Below, piece after piece: positions 34,367-42,455 of a DNA stretch of 64,000 nt. Below the pieces are notes generated by a model, which saw nothing but the letters and a program-made list of their open reading frames with translations, searched no databases and was not told where the DNA came from. The DNA is from Lentibacillus saliphilus (GTDB lineage: Bacteria > Bacillota > Bacilli > Bacillales > Amphibacillaceae). Position 1 is the stretch's first letter. Each line of letters begins with the position of its first letter. Both the position numbers and the translations under genes were made by a program. The DNA lies in NCBI RefSeq assembly GCF_019093865.1, contig NZ_JABJXD010000007.1:62001-126000 (forward strand), in the 5' to 3' direction.

Positions 34367-35251
34367 ATGGCACATGAAGTGTATAAATTAAATGATTTAC
34401 CTGAAGTCGATCTTGCCTTCAAACTATTGTATATCACACACTCTGAATATGATAAAGGCTGGCACAGCACGTCACATACACACCATTTCACGGAGCTATT
34501 TTATATCGTTAAGGGAAAAGGTGCGTTTGTTTTGCCGACACATGAAGTTCCGGTCAAGGAAAATGACCTTGTCATCATCAACCCGAACGTTGAGCATACG
34601 GAAAAATCAAATCCGAAAGATTCACTTGAATATATCGCATTAGGAATTGAAGGTATTTCCTTTTCCTTACCAAGGAATGATTCGCAAATCGGATTGTTTA
34701 CCTATCAGGGTGATCGCGACGATATCTTATTTTATTTAAATAAGATTATTTATGAAATCCAGCACCAACGCATGGATTATGAGCTCATTTGTCAAAATAT
34801 CATTGAAATCCTCATCGTTAAGCTGCGTCGCGCCAAAAATATTAAAGTTCAAAACAACAATGCCCAACAAATGCGGCAAGCGGTTGCATTTGCAAAGCAT
34901 TATATTAATCAAAACTTCCGTGAAGACATCACGCTCGATGCCCTAGCAAAAGCGTGTAACATCAATAAATATTATTTGGCACATATTTTCAAGGAAGAGA
35001 TCGGTATCTCACCTATCGGCTACTTAAATCATGTGCGTATTAAAGAAACGCAAATTCTACTCGAAACGACGGATCATACAATCGCTGAAATAGCGAGTTT
35101 TATCGGCTTTTCATCACAATCCTTTTTCTCACAAGCCTTTAAAAGAGAAACCGATCAAACACCATCTGGCTATCGAAAAAATGCCCGCAACCAAAGCGCC
35201 CTTAAACAAAAAAAATCAACTCAGAACAAACGTACACAAAAAAAATTATAG
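34367..35251 (+). CDS. AraC-family regulator with cupin sensor domain
   Basis: DNA-binding protein of 294 residues. The N-terminal 110 or so residues form a cupin-type ligand domain (HTHHFTELFYIVKGKGAFVL, VIINPNVEHTEKS). The C-terminal AraC double HTH is clear: ITLDALAKACNINKYYLAHIFKEEIGISPIGYLN and TIAEIASFIGFSSQSFFSQAFKRETDQTPSGYRK. A Lys/Gln-rich tail follows. GGAGTG 6 nt upstream sets the ATG at 34367. It is divergent from the sugar transport/GH112 operon and probably activates it in response to the imported sugar. Confidence 0.92.
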   Translation: MAHEVYKLNDLPEVDLAFKLLYITHSEYDKGWHSTSHTHHFTELFYIVKGKGAFVLPTHEVPVKENDLVIINPNVEHTEKSNPKDSLEYIALGIEGISFSLPRNDSQIGLFTYQGDRDDILFYLNKIIYEIQHQRMDYELICQNIIEILIVKLRRAKNIKVQNNNAQQMRQAVAFAKHYINQNFREDITLDALAKACNINKYYLAHIFKEEIGISPIGYLNHVRIKETQILLETTDHTIAEIASFIGFSSQSFFSQAFKRETDQTPSGYRKNARNQSALKQKKSTQNKRTQKKL

Positions 35252-35264
35252 CTCGTAAATTTCC

Positions 35265-35304
35265 AAATAAAAAGACTTGACTTATATGTCAAGCCTTTTT
35301 ATTT
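35265..35304. terminator. Bidirectional terminator between araC-type gene and galT
   Basis: The stem CTTGAC/GTCAAG is extended by A/T pairs: AAATAAAAAG on one side and CCTTTTTATTT on the other. It serves both the plus-strand regulator and the minus-strand galT, which converge here. Confidence 0.9.
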
Positions 35305-35314
35305 GATACACCTT

Positions 35315-36796
35315 TCATTGGTCATTCAAGTGCTGGATAAACCGTTTGAAGGCTGCGTCGTTTTTGAAGACACCTGCATCCTCTAAGACTCGGGCAAACT
35401 TATTGCCGAGCTCTTTTTCAATCACAGCATCCGCTTCTGCATCGTCCTTTAACGTCCCGTACATAGCCTTCAGTTCATTCGTCCACGCTTGATGATAGTC
35501 TGGCACATCACTATGACGACCGAGCAATTCATGTTTGACCTCTTCCAACTCAGCCTTCAATCGCGCTGGTAACACCGCTAATCCCATCACTTCAATTAAA
35601 CCGATATTTTCTTTCTTAATATGCTGCACATCCTCATGTGGGTGGAAGATACCCATTGGATGCTCGTCACTCGTACGATTATTCCTGAGCACAAGATCTA
35701 GCTCATATTGACCGTCACGCATCCGCGCGATCGGTGTAATCGTATTATGTGGCGTGTCACCCGTAAAAGCTGCGATCTCTGCATCAGGATCACTCCAATG
35801 CTGCCACGCCGCTAAAACATGATCCGCAGCGGCTACCAATTCGTGCTGATCGCGACATTGTAAACGCATCACACTTAACGGCCATTCTATGATACGAGCC
35901 GTTACATTAGGAAAACCATTCATCTCAAAGGCAAACGCCTGTTTTGCCCGTGTCATCGCAAACTCATAGTGCCCCGCCTGATAATGGTCATGACTTAAAA
36001 TGGAACCGCCAACAATTGGCAAGTCTGCGTTTGAGCCAATAAAATAATGAGGGAACTGTTCAATAAAAGCGAGCAGCCTGGCAAATGTTGTCCGGTCAAT
36101 CTTCATATTCCGATGTTCTTCACAAAGCAAAATACTATGCTCGTTATAGTACACATATGGAGAATACTGCAAATACCAATTCTCCCCTTGGAGTGGGACT
36201 TGAATAACCCGGTGATTCGCACGTGCCGGATAGCCTATCCTGCCAACATAGCCTTCGTTTTCTTTACAAAGGACACATTTAGGATAGTTGACGTCTGTTT
36301 TCATTTCCCGTTCCCGCTTGATTTGCTCTGGGTCTTTTTCTGGCTTTGACAAATTAATCGTAATGTCAAGCTCACCATAAACCGTATTCGCCTTGAAATG
36401 AACATTCTTCTGAATGCGATTCATCTGGATGTAGTTGCTATGCTTACTTAAATGATAAAAATAATCCGTCGCTTCTCTTGGTGATTGGTCATATTTTTTA
36501 TAAAACGTGTCGTGAATGGTAGAGGGATGCGGCATAAAGATGTTCATAACATTTGCCATGAACATTTCCTTATCATCGAACACATCTTCAATAACGTCGT
36601 GCTCAATTGCATAAGCAACGATCGCCTCAAGAATATTAGGGATCGAATCGTTCGTCGCATTAGGAACATGTTCTGGAACGTGCTTTATATCGAGCATATG
36701 GAATAGCTGATTTCGCACATAAACGTGATCCATCTCTTCGATTAAACCGACATCCGTGGCACGTTCGATTAAGCCAGCGATATGCTGATGAATCAT
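35315..36796 (-). CDS. galT: UDP-glucose--hexose-1-phosphate uridylyltransferase (class II GalT)
   Basis: Leloir enzyme of 493 residues converting Gal-1-P and UDP-glucose to UDP-galactose and Glc-1-P. It belongs to the long Gram-positive GalT class (as in Bacillus subtilis), with [19 protein letters not shown], the [24 protein letters not shown] block containing the HxHxQ-like active-site region, and the C-terminal [29 protein letters not shown]. It overlaps galE by four bases (ATGA). No galK is nearby; Gal-1-P can come straight from the GH112 phosphorylase. Confidence 0.95.
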   Translation of the reverse strand: MIHQHIAGLIERATDVGLIEEMDHVYVRNQLFHMLDIKHVPEHVPNATNDSIPNILEAIVAYAIEHDVIEDVFDDKEMFMANVMNIFMPHPSTIHDTFYKKYDQSPREATDYFYHLSKHSNYIQMNRIQKNVHFKANTVYGELDITINLSKPEKDPEQIKREREMKTDVNYPKCVLCKENEGYVGRIGYPARANHRVIQVPLQGENWYLQYSPYVYYNEHSILLCEEHRNMKIDRTTFARLLAFIEQFPHYFIGSNADLPIVGGSILSHDHYQAGHYEFAMTRAKQAFAFEMNGFPNVTARIIEWPLSVMRLQCRDQHELVAAADHVLAAWQHWSDPDAEIAAFTGDTPHNTITPIARMRDGQYELDLVLRNNRTSDEHPMGIFHPHEDVQHIKKENIGLIEVMGLAVLPARLKAELEEVKHELLGRHSDVPDYHQAWTNELKAMYGTLKDDAEADAVIEKELGNKFARVLEDAGVFKNDAAFKRFIQHLNDQ

Positions 36797-37794
36797 TCTG
36801 TCTCACCCGCTTTATAGCCCGTCGGATTGGCCTGATGCCATTCCCAGGCATCCTGCATAATCGTTTCAATTGAAGTCCGCGTTGGATTCCAGCCTAGGAT
36901 ACGCTTTGCTTTATCAGACGATGCAATGAGCTTCGCAGGGTCACCAGCTCGGCGCTCACCGATCTGTTCAGGTATCGCTTCTCCAGTGATTTTCCGGGCG
37001 GCATCAACCATTTGCTTGACTGAAAATCCTTGACTACTTCCGAGGTTGAAAATGTCACTTTCTCCGCCGTTTCGCAAATAATTTAAGGCAAGAATATGCG
37101 CCTGAATCAGGTCATCGACATGGACATAGTCACGAATACACGTCCCATCTTCTGTTGCATAATCATCGCCAAAAATCGTGATATGGGAACGCTGTCCAAG
37201 TGCTGTTTGCAAAATAATAGGGACGAGATGTGTTTCAGGACGATGATCCTCGCCAATTTCACCAGACTGTCGAGCCCCGGCAACATTAAAGTATCGCAAA
37301 GACACATAATGAATGTCATGTGCTTTAGCGGCCCATTTCATCATTTTTTCCATGGTTAGCTTCGTTTCCCCATACGTATTCGTTGGGTTTGTCGGCATCG
37401 TTTCGGTAATTGGCACAGCTTCAGGCTCACCGTACGTTGCAGCTGTTGAGGAAAAGACGATAAACTTCACGTCAAATTCAACCATGACTTGTAATAATAC
37501 TTGTGTACCGTACACATTGTTATCAAAATAAACCAGTGGCTTTGTCATCGATTCACCAACAAGTGAATTCGCTGCAAAGTGAATAACGGCTTCAATGGAT
37601 TCCTGTTCAAAAACACGTCTTAAAAATGCAATGTCTTTAATATCACCTTCATAAAAGGTCGCCTCTGGATGTACGGCTGCCTTATGACCTGTTTGGAGAT
37701 TATCAACGACGACGACATTAACGTTTTGATCAATGAGCTGGTAAACGGCATGTGAGCCGATATAGCCGGCACCACCTAAAACTAAAACACTCAT
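36793..37794 (-). CDS. galE: UDP-glucose 4-epimerase
   Basis: NAD-dependent epimerase of 333 residues (extended SDR), recycling UDP-galactose to UDP-glucose. The N-terminus has [16 protein letters not shown]; the [11 protein letters not shown] and YGETK motifs supply the catalytic Ser/Thr and YxxxK. RYFNVAGA and [14 protein letters not shown] are diagnostic of GalE. It sits 30 bp after the pfkB-type kinase gene and is coupled to galT. Confidence 0.95.
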   Translation of the reverse strand: MSVLVLGGAGYIGSHAVYQLIDQNVNVVVVDNLQTGHKAAVHPEATFYEGDIKDIAFLRRVFEQESIEAVIHFAANSLVGESMTKPLVYFDNNVYGTQVLLQVMVEFDVKFIVFSSTAATYGEPEAVPITETMPTNPTNTYGETKLTMEKMMKWAAKAHDIHYVSLRYFNVAGARQSGEIGEDHRPETHLVPIILQTALGQRSHITIFGDDYATEDGTCIRDYVHVDDLIQAHILALNYLRNGGESDIFNLGSSQGFSVKQMVDAARKITGEAIPEQIGERRAGDPAKLIASSDKAKRILGWNPTRTSIETIMQDAWEWHQANPTGYKAGETE

Positions 37795-37824
37795 GTATCT
37801 TACCTCCTTAGCGTGAATGATCTT

Positions 37825-38763
37825 TTACGGTTCAATCTGTTCAACCTTTATCTGTTCAAGGATTGTTGGTAGTTTATCAGGATTGATAAAACCCGTTTTT
37901 TCTTCCATTGCATTTAAAACACCTGTCGCCATGCCGAGCTTCATCATATCTACCGGCGCTAATTGTCGAGAAAAGCCAGCTGCAAATCCAGCGATGACTG
38001 AATCGCCAGAGCCAACTGCATTAACGGCTTGAATCTTGGGGATGTGTACATGATAAAACGATTCCTCATGTTTAACAAGCGCACCATTTGCTCCGAGCGT
38101 CACAACGACCCACGGTATCTCTGCTAGTAGTGAATGCTGACGAATCGCTTCAATTATTTCCGCTGTCGATTCTATGTTTTGACCTATTAAATCAGACAGC
38201 TCGGATTCATTCGGCTTAATGAGGTAAGGCTGATATTGACTGTTCAATGTTGCCTGTAACAGTTTCCCGTTCGTATCGAGCAAAACCGGTGTCTGAGCTT
38301 GGGCAGAAATCTCTAACATCGCTTTATAAAAATCATCAGGTAGTCCCTTAGGTAAGCTACCAGAGAGCGTCACAACATCGGTTGCGTTCACAATCTGTGA
38401 AAAGTGTTCCAATAATCGAGTCTGCTCTTCCGCTGTGATGTTCGGCCCGCCTTCAAGGATTTCTGTTTGGTTGCCTTGATGAATGACAGCGATGCAGTTC
38501 CTCGTGTCACCTTGTATACGTACGAACTCATCAGCAATTTCAAGCTCAGTTAGCTGTGTATGAATATAAGTGCCTAACTCGCCACCTAAATAGCCCGTTG
38601 CAGCAACATCTTCTTGGAGCTGCTTTAGCACTCTGGCGACATTTAACCCTTTACCACCAGGCGTTTTAGATACGTCCTGTACCCGGTTAACAGCATCTAC
38701 ATGTAATGTGTCCAGTGAATAGCGAATATCAACGGAGGGGTTAAGCGTTACAGTTAAAATCAT
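37825..38763 (-). CDS. Tagatose-6-phosphate kinase (PfkB family, LacC-like)
   Basis: PfkB-family sugar-phosphate kinase of 312 residues. It has the LacC/FruK start ILTVTLNPSVDI, the KTPGGKGLNVARVL motif and the ATP-site motif AVNAVGSGDSVIAGF with the catalytic Asp. Family members phosphorylate tagatose-6-P or fructose-1-P. The aldolase and agaS in the same operon favour tagatose-6-P to tagatose-1,6-bisphosphate here. Confidence 0.87.
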   Translation of the reverse strand: MILTVTLNPSVDIRYSLDTLHVDAVNRVQDVSKTPGGKGLNVARVLKQLQEDVAATGYLGGELGTYIHTQLTELEIADEFVRIQGDTRNCIAVIHQGNQTEILEGGPNITAEEQTRLLEHFSQIVNATDVVTLSGSLPKGLPDDFYKAMLEISAQAQTPVLLDTNGKLLQATLNSQYQPYLIKPNESELSDLIGQNIESTAEIIEAIRQHSLLAEIPWVVVTLGANGALVKHEESFYHVHIPKIQAVNAVGSGDSVIAGFAAGFSRQLAPVDMMKLGMATGVLNAMEEKTGFINPDKLPTILEQIKVEQIEP

Positions 38764-38795
38764 TTTTAATCACCTCTCATGATTCGAATAAGTCA

Positions 38796-38830
38796 ACCGA
38801 CCAGACATGTTCTCTATATGTCCGGTCGGT
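38796..38830 (-). other. Intercistronic hairpin between aldolase and kinase genes
   Basis: Arms ACCGACC.GACAT and ATGTC.GGTCGGT enclose a 9-nt loop. There is no T run, so it is more likely an RNA-stability or processing element than a terminator. Confidence 0.5.
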
Positions 38831-38865
38831 GGTAAGTCATGATAAAGCGGATCGTTTCTAAACTA

Positions 38866-39723
38866 TTATGCCTTTCCATCACTTTTGCAGATTAATATTT
38901 TTTCAATAACAGCTTCCTTCATCTTATCTTTCGCAGGGCCCATATATTTACGTGGATCTGTTTCCTCTGGGTGCGCGATTAAATGGTCTCGTAAGCCGTT
39001 AGAGAAAGGAATCTTTAACTCTGTTGAAATATTAACCTTGGCACATCCGTGCTCAATGCACTTTTGCACATCTTCCTTGGAAATACCGGAAGCACCATGT
39101 AATACAATTGGAATATCGACGAGCTGTCTAATTTTCTGTAATCGGTCAAAATCTAAATCCGGCTTTGTTTCGTATAAACCGTGTCCCGTACCGATTGCCA
39201 CAGCTAACGAGTCGACACCTGTTTTTTCAACAAATTCAACAACCGTATCAGGATCTGTATAAGCCGCATCCTTTGCTTCAACAATTAAATCGTCCTCTTG
39301 GCCAACGAGTTTTCCGAGCTCAGCTTCAACGGTCGCACCATACGAATGCGCTAAATCAGCAACTTTTTTGGAAAGGGCAATGTTTTCTTCAAATGTATTG
39401 TGAGACCCATCAATCATAACAGATTTTGTACCGAGCTTGAGCGACTCTTCAATTGATTCAATCGTTTCATGATGATCGAGGTGAAGTGCAATCGGAATAT
39501 CATTTTCTTTCGCCGCGACTTCTGCCATCGCCTGAATATAAGCACGCCCAGCATACTTCATCGTCCCCGGTGTCGCTGCTAAAATAACAGGGGATCTTAA
39601 TTCTACCGCTGTTTCTATGACTGTTTGGATCGTCTCCATATTATGAATGTTAAATGCCGGTACTGCATAGCCTTCTTGTTGCGCCTTTTCAAGCATTTCC
39701 TTCGTATTTTGTACGTATCCCAT
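38866..39723 (-). CDS. Class II tagatose/fructose-bisphosphate aldolase (GatY/KbaY-like)
   Basis: Zinc-dependent aldolase of 285 residues. It has YAVPAFNIHNMETIQ, the zinc-ligand stretch IALHLDHHE, the MIDGSHNTFEENI and EAELGKLVGQEDD segments and AIGTGHGLY/VLHGASG, the pattern of GatY/KbaY/AgaY. It would cleave tagatose-1,6-bisphosphate to DHAP and glyceraldehyde-3-P. It lies between agaS and the kinase gene in the operon. Confidence 0.9.
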   Translation of the reverse strand: MGYVQNTKEMLEKAQQEGYAVPAFNIHNMETIQTVIETAVELRSPVILAATPGTMKYAGRAYIQAMAEVAAKENDIPIALHLDHHETIESIEESLKLGTKSVMIDGSHNTFEENIALSKKVADLAHSYGATVEAELGKLVGQEDDLIVEAKDAAYTDPDTVVEFVEKTGVDSLAVAIGTGHGLYETKPDLDFDRLQKIRQLVDIPIVLHGASGISKEDVQKCIEHGCAKVNISTELKIPFSNGLRDHLIAHPEETDPRKYMGPAKDKMKEAVIEKILICKSDGKA

Positions 39724-39799
39724 TCCGTTTCCTCCTCATTATGTCGAGCTGTTTATGGTCGTTTAGGTCTAAGAGATTTGGAACAAATAATGTCGCTTT

Positions 39800-40972
39800 T
39801 TAATGCCACGGATAAATCGTAACACCCTTGACGACACGGTTCACTCTACCATCTGGACTTGGATTGTCTGGCGTAATGCCAAGCTTAATCGATGTTTTCA
39901 AGGCAAGTGCTTGGGCGAAAATCACATAAAGCAATGCGAGAGTGAAATCATTGCTTAAGGCGTCTGTTTGCTTATTAACTGTAATCAACCAATCAGCAAG
40001 CTTTTCGACTTCTGCATCTTTTTGTTCATCAACAACAACGAGTTTAATAGGCGAGCCGTCTGTCGCCAATTCTCGTAATATATCTAAATCATATTTGCGT
40101 GTGTACGGATCCTGCGACATGAAAATAACAACGACAGACGTGTCATTTAAAATCGTCTTTGGACCGTGACGGAAGCCTAAAGAAGATTCATGTACGGCGA
40201 CCACTTTGCCTGATGTGAGCTCAAGCATCTTTAAGGACGCTTCATGCGCCAGTTGACCTAATAGACCTGACCCTAAAAAGACGATCCGTTCAAAATCGTA
40301 TGCGACAATGTCATCAATCACGTCGGCAATGTCATTAACGACCTGTTTACCATTTTCGATAACACGATCGATATCGGTAGCGCTCTCAGCTTGAGTTGTA
40401 AAAACACCATAAGCCGCAATCATCATGCTCGTAAAACTGCTCGTCATGGCAAAGCCTTGGTCATGCGCTTTTTCTGGCGTTAAAATGAGCAAGCTGTTGT
40501 CATCACCCTGAACATTTTTGGCTAATTTCCCATCTTTATTGCACGTAATGATAATTTGATAAAAATCATCAATGATTTGTGTACCGAGCGTCACAGCCGC
40601 AACACTTTCCGGACTATTCCCTGATCTCGCAAATGAAACCATGATTGTCGGAACATCCTTCAATAAATAAGCCTCGGGATTAGAAACGATATCCGTTGTT
40701 GCGATTGATTCAAACTGAATGCTCGTGTCATTCAGTTGTCTTAGCATCGGGGCAACCGTATCTCCAGCAAAAGCTGATGTACCTGCTCCAGTGAAAATCA
40801 CGCGAACTTGACCATGCTTTTGCTTGATTCCTTCTAAGAAAGCATCATATTGCGGCTTTTCTTGAAAAAGGTCTGTCACCATTTCACGCCAAACATTCGG
40901 TTGTTGATAAATCTCCTGTGCAGTGTGTGTCGCCTTCAATGTGTTCAATTGCTCAGACGTTAAGTTAAACAT
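39800..40972 (-). CDS. agaS: SIS-domain amino-sugar deaminase/isomerase AgaS
   Basis: Protein of 390 residues with two SIS domains. VIFTGAGTSAFAGDTV and SFARSGNSPESVAAV form the sugar-phosphate site of the first; the second has VFLGSGLLGQLAHEASLKMLELTSGKVVAVHESSLGFRHGPK. This layout is AgaS, which converts galactosamine-6-P to tagatose-6-P and ammonia. It links amino-galactose to the kinase and aldolase downstream. The upstream ATG (40978) overlaps the GGAGG, so 40972 with 6-nt spacing is preferred. A deacetylase (AgaA/NagA) is not in the window. Confidence 0.92.
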   Translation of the reverse strand: MFNLTSEQLNTLKATHTAQEIYQQPNVWREMVTDLFQEKPQYDAFLEGIKQKHGQVRVIFTGAGTSAFAGDTVAPMLRQLNDTSIQFESIATTDIVSNPEAYLLKDVPTIMVSFARSGNSPESVAAVTLGTQIIDDFYQIIITCNKDGKLAKNVQGDDNSLLILTPEKAHDQGFAMTSSFTSMMIAAYGVFTTQAESATDIDRVIENGKQVVNDIADVIDDIVAYDFERIVFLGSGLLGQLAHEASLKMLELTSGKVVAVHESSLGFRHGPKTILNDTSVVVIFMSQDPYTRKYDLDILRELATDGSPIKLVVVDEQKDAEVEKLADWLITVNKQTDALSNDFTLALLYVIFAQALALKTSIKLGITPDNPSPDGRVNRVVKGVTIYPWH

Positions 40973-41000
40973 TGTCATCCTCCATTTTTATGTTTTTGAG

Positions 41001-41020
41001 TGGTTATGTTGTCATAACCA
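41001..41020. promoter_or_regulatory. Palindromic operator upstream of agaS
   Basis: Perfect inverted repeat TGGTTATG-TTGT-CATAACCA, 28 bp before the agaS start. The arms match those of the site at 41817-41832 in front of the GntR gene, so this is probably a target of that regulator. Confidence 0.7.
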
Positions 41021-41028
41021 GTTTAGTG

Positions 41029-41060
41029 AGCACTAACACTACTGACAGTGCAATAGTGCT
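41029..41060. other. Inverted repeat between gntR-type gene and agaS
   Basis: Arms AGCACTA/TAGTGCT with an inner CACT/AGTG pair lie just after the regulator's stop codon. No T run is visible, so it may be a weak terminator or part of the agaS promoter region. Confidence 0.4.
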
Positions 41061-41064
41061 ATCG

Positions 41065-41781
41065 TTACGTTAATTCAACGGTATAATTAAATTTATCACC
41101 ACGCGCAACACTAATCGTATATTCGATTAATTGCTCTCGAAAATAAGCATAGCGCTTAATCAGCATTGCTGGCTGTTCTTCATTCATGTTCAAGTACGCC
41201 GCTTCCTCCGCCCTAATACTCGCAGCCGAAAAGCGCTCAATGGCTTTTGTCACACCAATTTGATAGTCCTGTTGGAATACATCATACATCGGTCTTTCTA
41301 CCAGATCAGTTGCTGTTAAATGGGGAAACATCTTTTTCGGCAAATATGATGTTTCATACATGAGCGGTTCATGATTAGCAAGACGCAAACGGATCACTTT
41401 ATAAACATGTTCGAGAGGTTCAAGCCCCATTTTCATCGCCAATCGTTCATCAATTGCGAGCTCATTAAATGAGAGCACCTTCGTCGTTGGAACCTTATCC
41501 GCCTTTTTCATTTCCTCTGTGAAGCTATACAGCTTTACCAATTTTTGATTAAATGATTTAGGTGCAACAAACGTCCCTTTGCCATGGAGCTTATAAATAT
41601 AACCTTCTCGTTCCAATTCCTGTAGCGCTTGTCGCACCGTAATACGACTTAAATCGTGTATCTCACACAATTCCCGTTCTGATGGTAGCTTTTCATGCTC
41701 ATGATACCGCTCATCACCAATTTGCTTAATAAGCGCTTCCATGAGCTGTAAATAAAGTGGCACCTTACTTCCCTTATCCAA
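41065..41781 (-). CDS. GntR/HutC-family regulator of amino-galactose catabolism
   Basis: Repressor of 238 residues: N-terminal winged helix (LPSERELCEIHDLSRITVRQALQELEREGYI, then HGKGTFV) and C-terminal UTRA effector domain (YKVIRLRLANHEPLMYETSYLP). UTRA regulators of this type respond to amino-sugar phosphates. It lies upstream of agaS in the same orientation. A promoter (TTTACA, 17 bp, TACAAT at 41840-41868) and an operator immediately downstream of it indicate autoregulation. Confidence 0.92.
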   Translation of the reverse strand: MDKGSKVPLYLQLMEALIKQIGDERYHEHEKLPSERELCEIHDLSRITVRQALQELEREGYIYKLHGKGTFVAPKSFNQKLVKLYSFTEEMKKADKVPTTKVLSFNELAIDERLAMKMGLEPLEHVYKVIRLRLANHEPLMYETSYLPKKMFPHLTATDLVERPMYDVFQQDYQIGVTKAIERFSAASIRAEEAAYLNMNEEQPAMLIKRYAYFREQLIEYTISVARGDKFNYTVELT

Positions 41782-41816
41782 TACCCAACTGCCACCTCCT
41801 CATAAATTACTCCCAA

Positions 41817-41868
41817 AGTGGTTATAACCAGTCATATACATTGTAAAAGACAATGAATAAAATGTAAA
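41817..41868 (-). promoter_or_regulatory. Promoter and operator of the GntR-type gene
   Basis: On the minus strand: -35 TTTACA (41863-41868), 17-bp spacer, -10 TACAAT (41840-41845). Seven bp further is the 16-bp operator ACTGGTTATAACCACT (41817-41832), whose core TGGTTATAACCA is a perfect palindrome with the same arms as 41001-41020 and the general form of DasR/YvoA-type sites. Confidence 0.75.
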
Positions 41869-41899
41869 GCGGCGAGCGAGCTGTTGCGTCGGTAGTAGT

Positions 41900-42242
41900 G
41901 GTATTACGCAATGTGGAGCGGTTATTTCGCAATGCGGGCCGGTTTTTACGCAATGCAGTGCTGTTTTTTCGCAATGAGGGCCTGTTTTTACGCAATGCTG
42001 CACTGTTATTTTGCAATGAGGGCTTGTTTTTACGCAATACAGTGCTGTTTTTTCGCAATGAGGGCCTCGTTTTTCGCAATGCAGTACTGTTATTACGCAA
42101 TGAGGGCCTCGTTTTTCGCAATACAGCGCTATTATTACGCAATGAGGCCAGATTTTTACGCAATGCTGCACCGTTATTTCGCAATACCAGCCGGGTTTTT
42201 CGCAATCCAGCACGATTATTCCACAATGCGCAACAGCTTTTT
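41900..42242. repeat. 21-bp periodic CGCAAT array (16 units)
   Basis: CGCAAT, or a single-base variant, starts at 41907, 41928, 41949, 41970, 41991, 42012, 42033, 42054, 42075, 42096, 42117, 42138, 42159, 42180, 42201 and 42222, with no departure from 21 bp. Each unit also has a run of T (TTTTTA, TTATTT). The variable middle tends to alternate between GAGGGCC and CAGTGCT/CTGCACT types, giving a 42-bp higher order. Because 21 is a multiple of three, several frames stay open across it; these ORFs are artefacts. Confidence 0.95.
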
Positions 42243-42287
42243 TACAAAGTAGTGTATATGACGTCTTAATATCAAGCTCTTAAGCCC

Positions 42288-42316
42288 TTGACTGTAACGT
42301 GTATTGGCCTTATTGT
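42288..42316 (+). promoter_or_regulatory. Promoter of the leader/RsgA-like transcript
   Basis: -35 TTGACT (42288-42293), 17-bp spacer, -10 TATTGT (42311-42316). It is followed by a leader of about 130 nt that contains a small ORF before the GTPase gene. Confidence 0.65.
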
Positions 42317-42349
42317 TAAATTAATATATTTAGAAAGGACGTGTTGTAC

Positions 42350-42406
42350 ATGAATGTAAACATCAAATTTTTTCAGTTAAACTCAGGAGGATTTATTACA
42401 GCATAA
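42350..42406 (+). CDS. 18-residue leader peptide upstream of the RsgA-like gene
   Basis: A short ORF with its own ribosome binding site (AAAGGACG) encodes MNVNIKFFQLNSGGFITA. Its GGA GGA codons are part of an AGGAGG (42385-42390) that can pair with CCTCCT downstream (42421-42426). Its position between promoter and gene, its length and the overlapping hairpin arms are typical of translational attenuation leaders. No homologue is recognised. Confidence 0.55.
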   Translation: MNVNIKFFQLNSGGFITA

Positions 42407-42447
42407 TCCCTGTATAAACGCCTCCTAGACCGTGAAAAATTAGGAGG
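42385..42447 (+). promoter_or_regulatory. Mutually exclusive hairpins at the RsgA-like ribosome binding site (candidate attenuator)
   Basis: Segment A (AGGAGG.TTTAT, 42385-42396) can pair with B (ATAAA..CCTCCT, 42414-42426). B can also pair, as CCTCCTA (42421-42427), with C (TAGGAGG, 42441-42447), which is the ribosome binding site of the GTPase. A:B leaves the site free, while B:C hides it. A lies inside the leader ORF, so ribosome occupancy there would choose between the two states. Confidence 0.55.
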
Positions 42448-42455
42448 AAAAGAAT

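Noticed and set aside
41800-42269. Four long overlapping ORFs on both strands across 41.8-42.27 kb, encoding repetitive proteins (for example HCVKTGPHCEKT or LRKNRPSLRNN).
   Set aside because: They follow from the 21-bp period, which keeps several frames open at once. There is no ribosome binding site, and the frames contradict each other.
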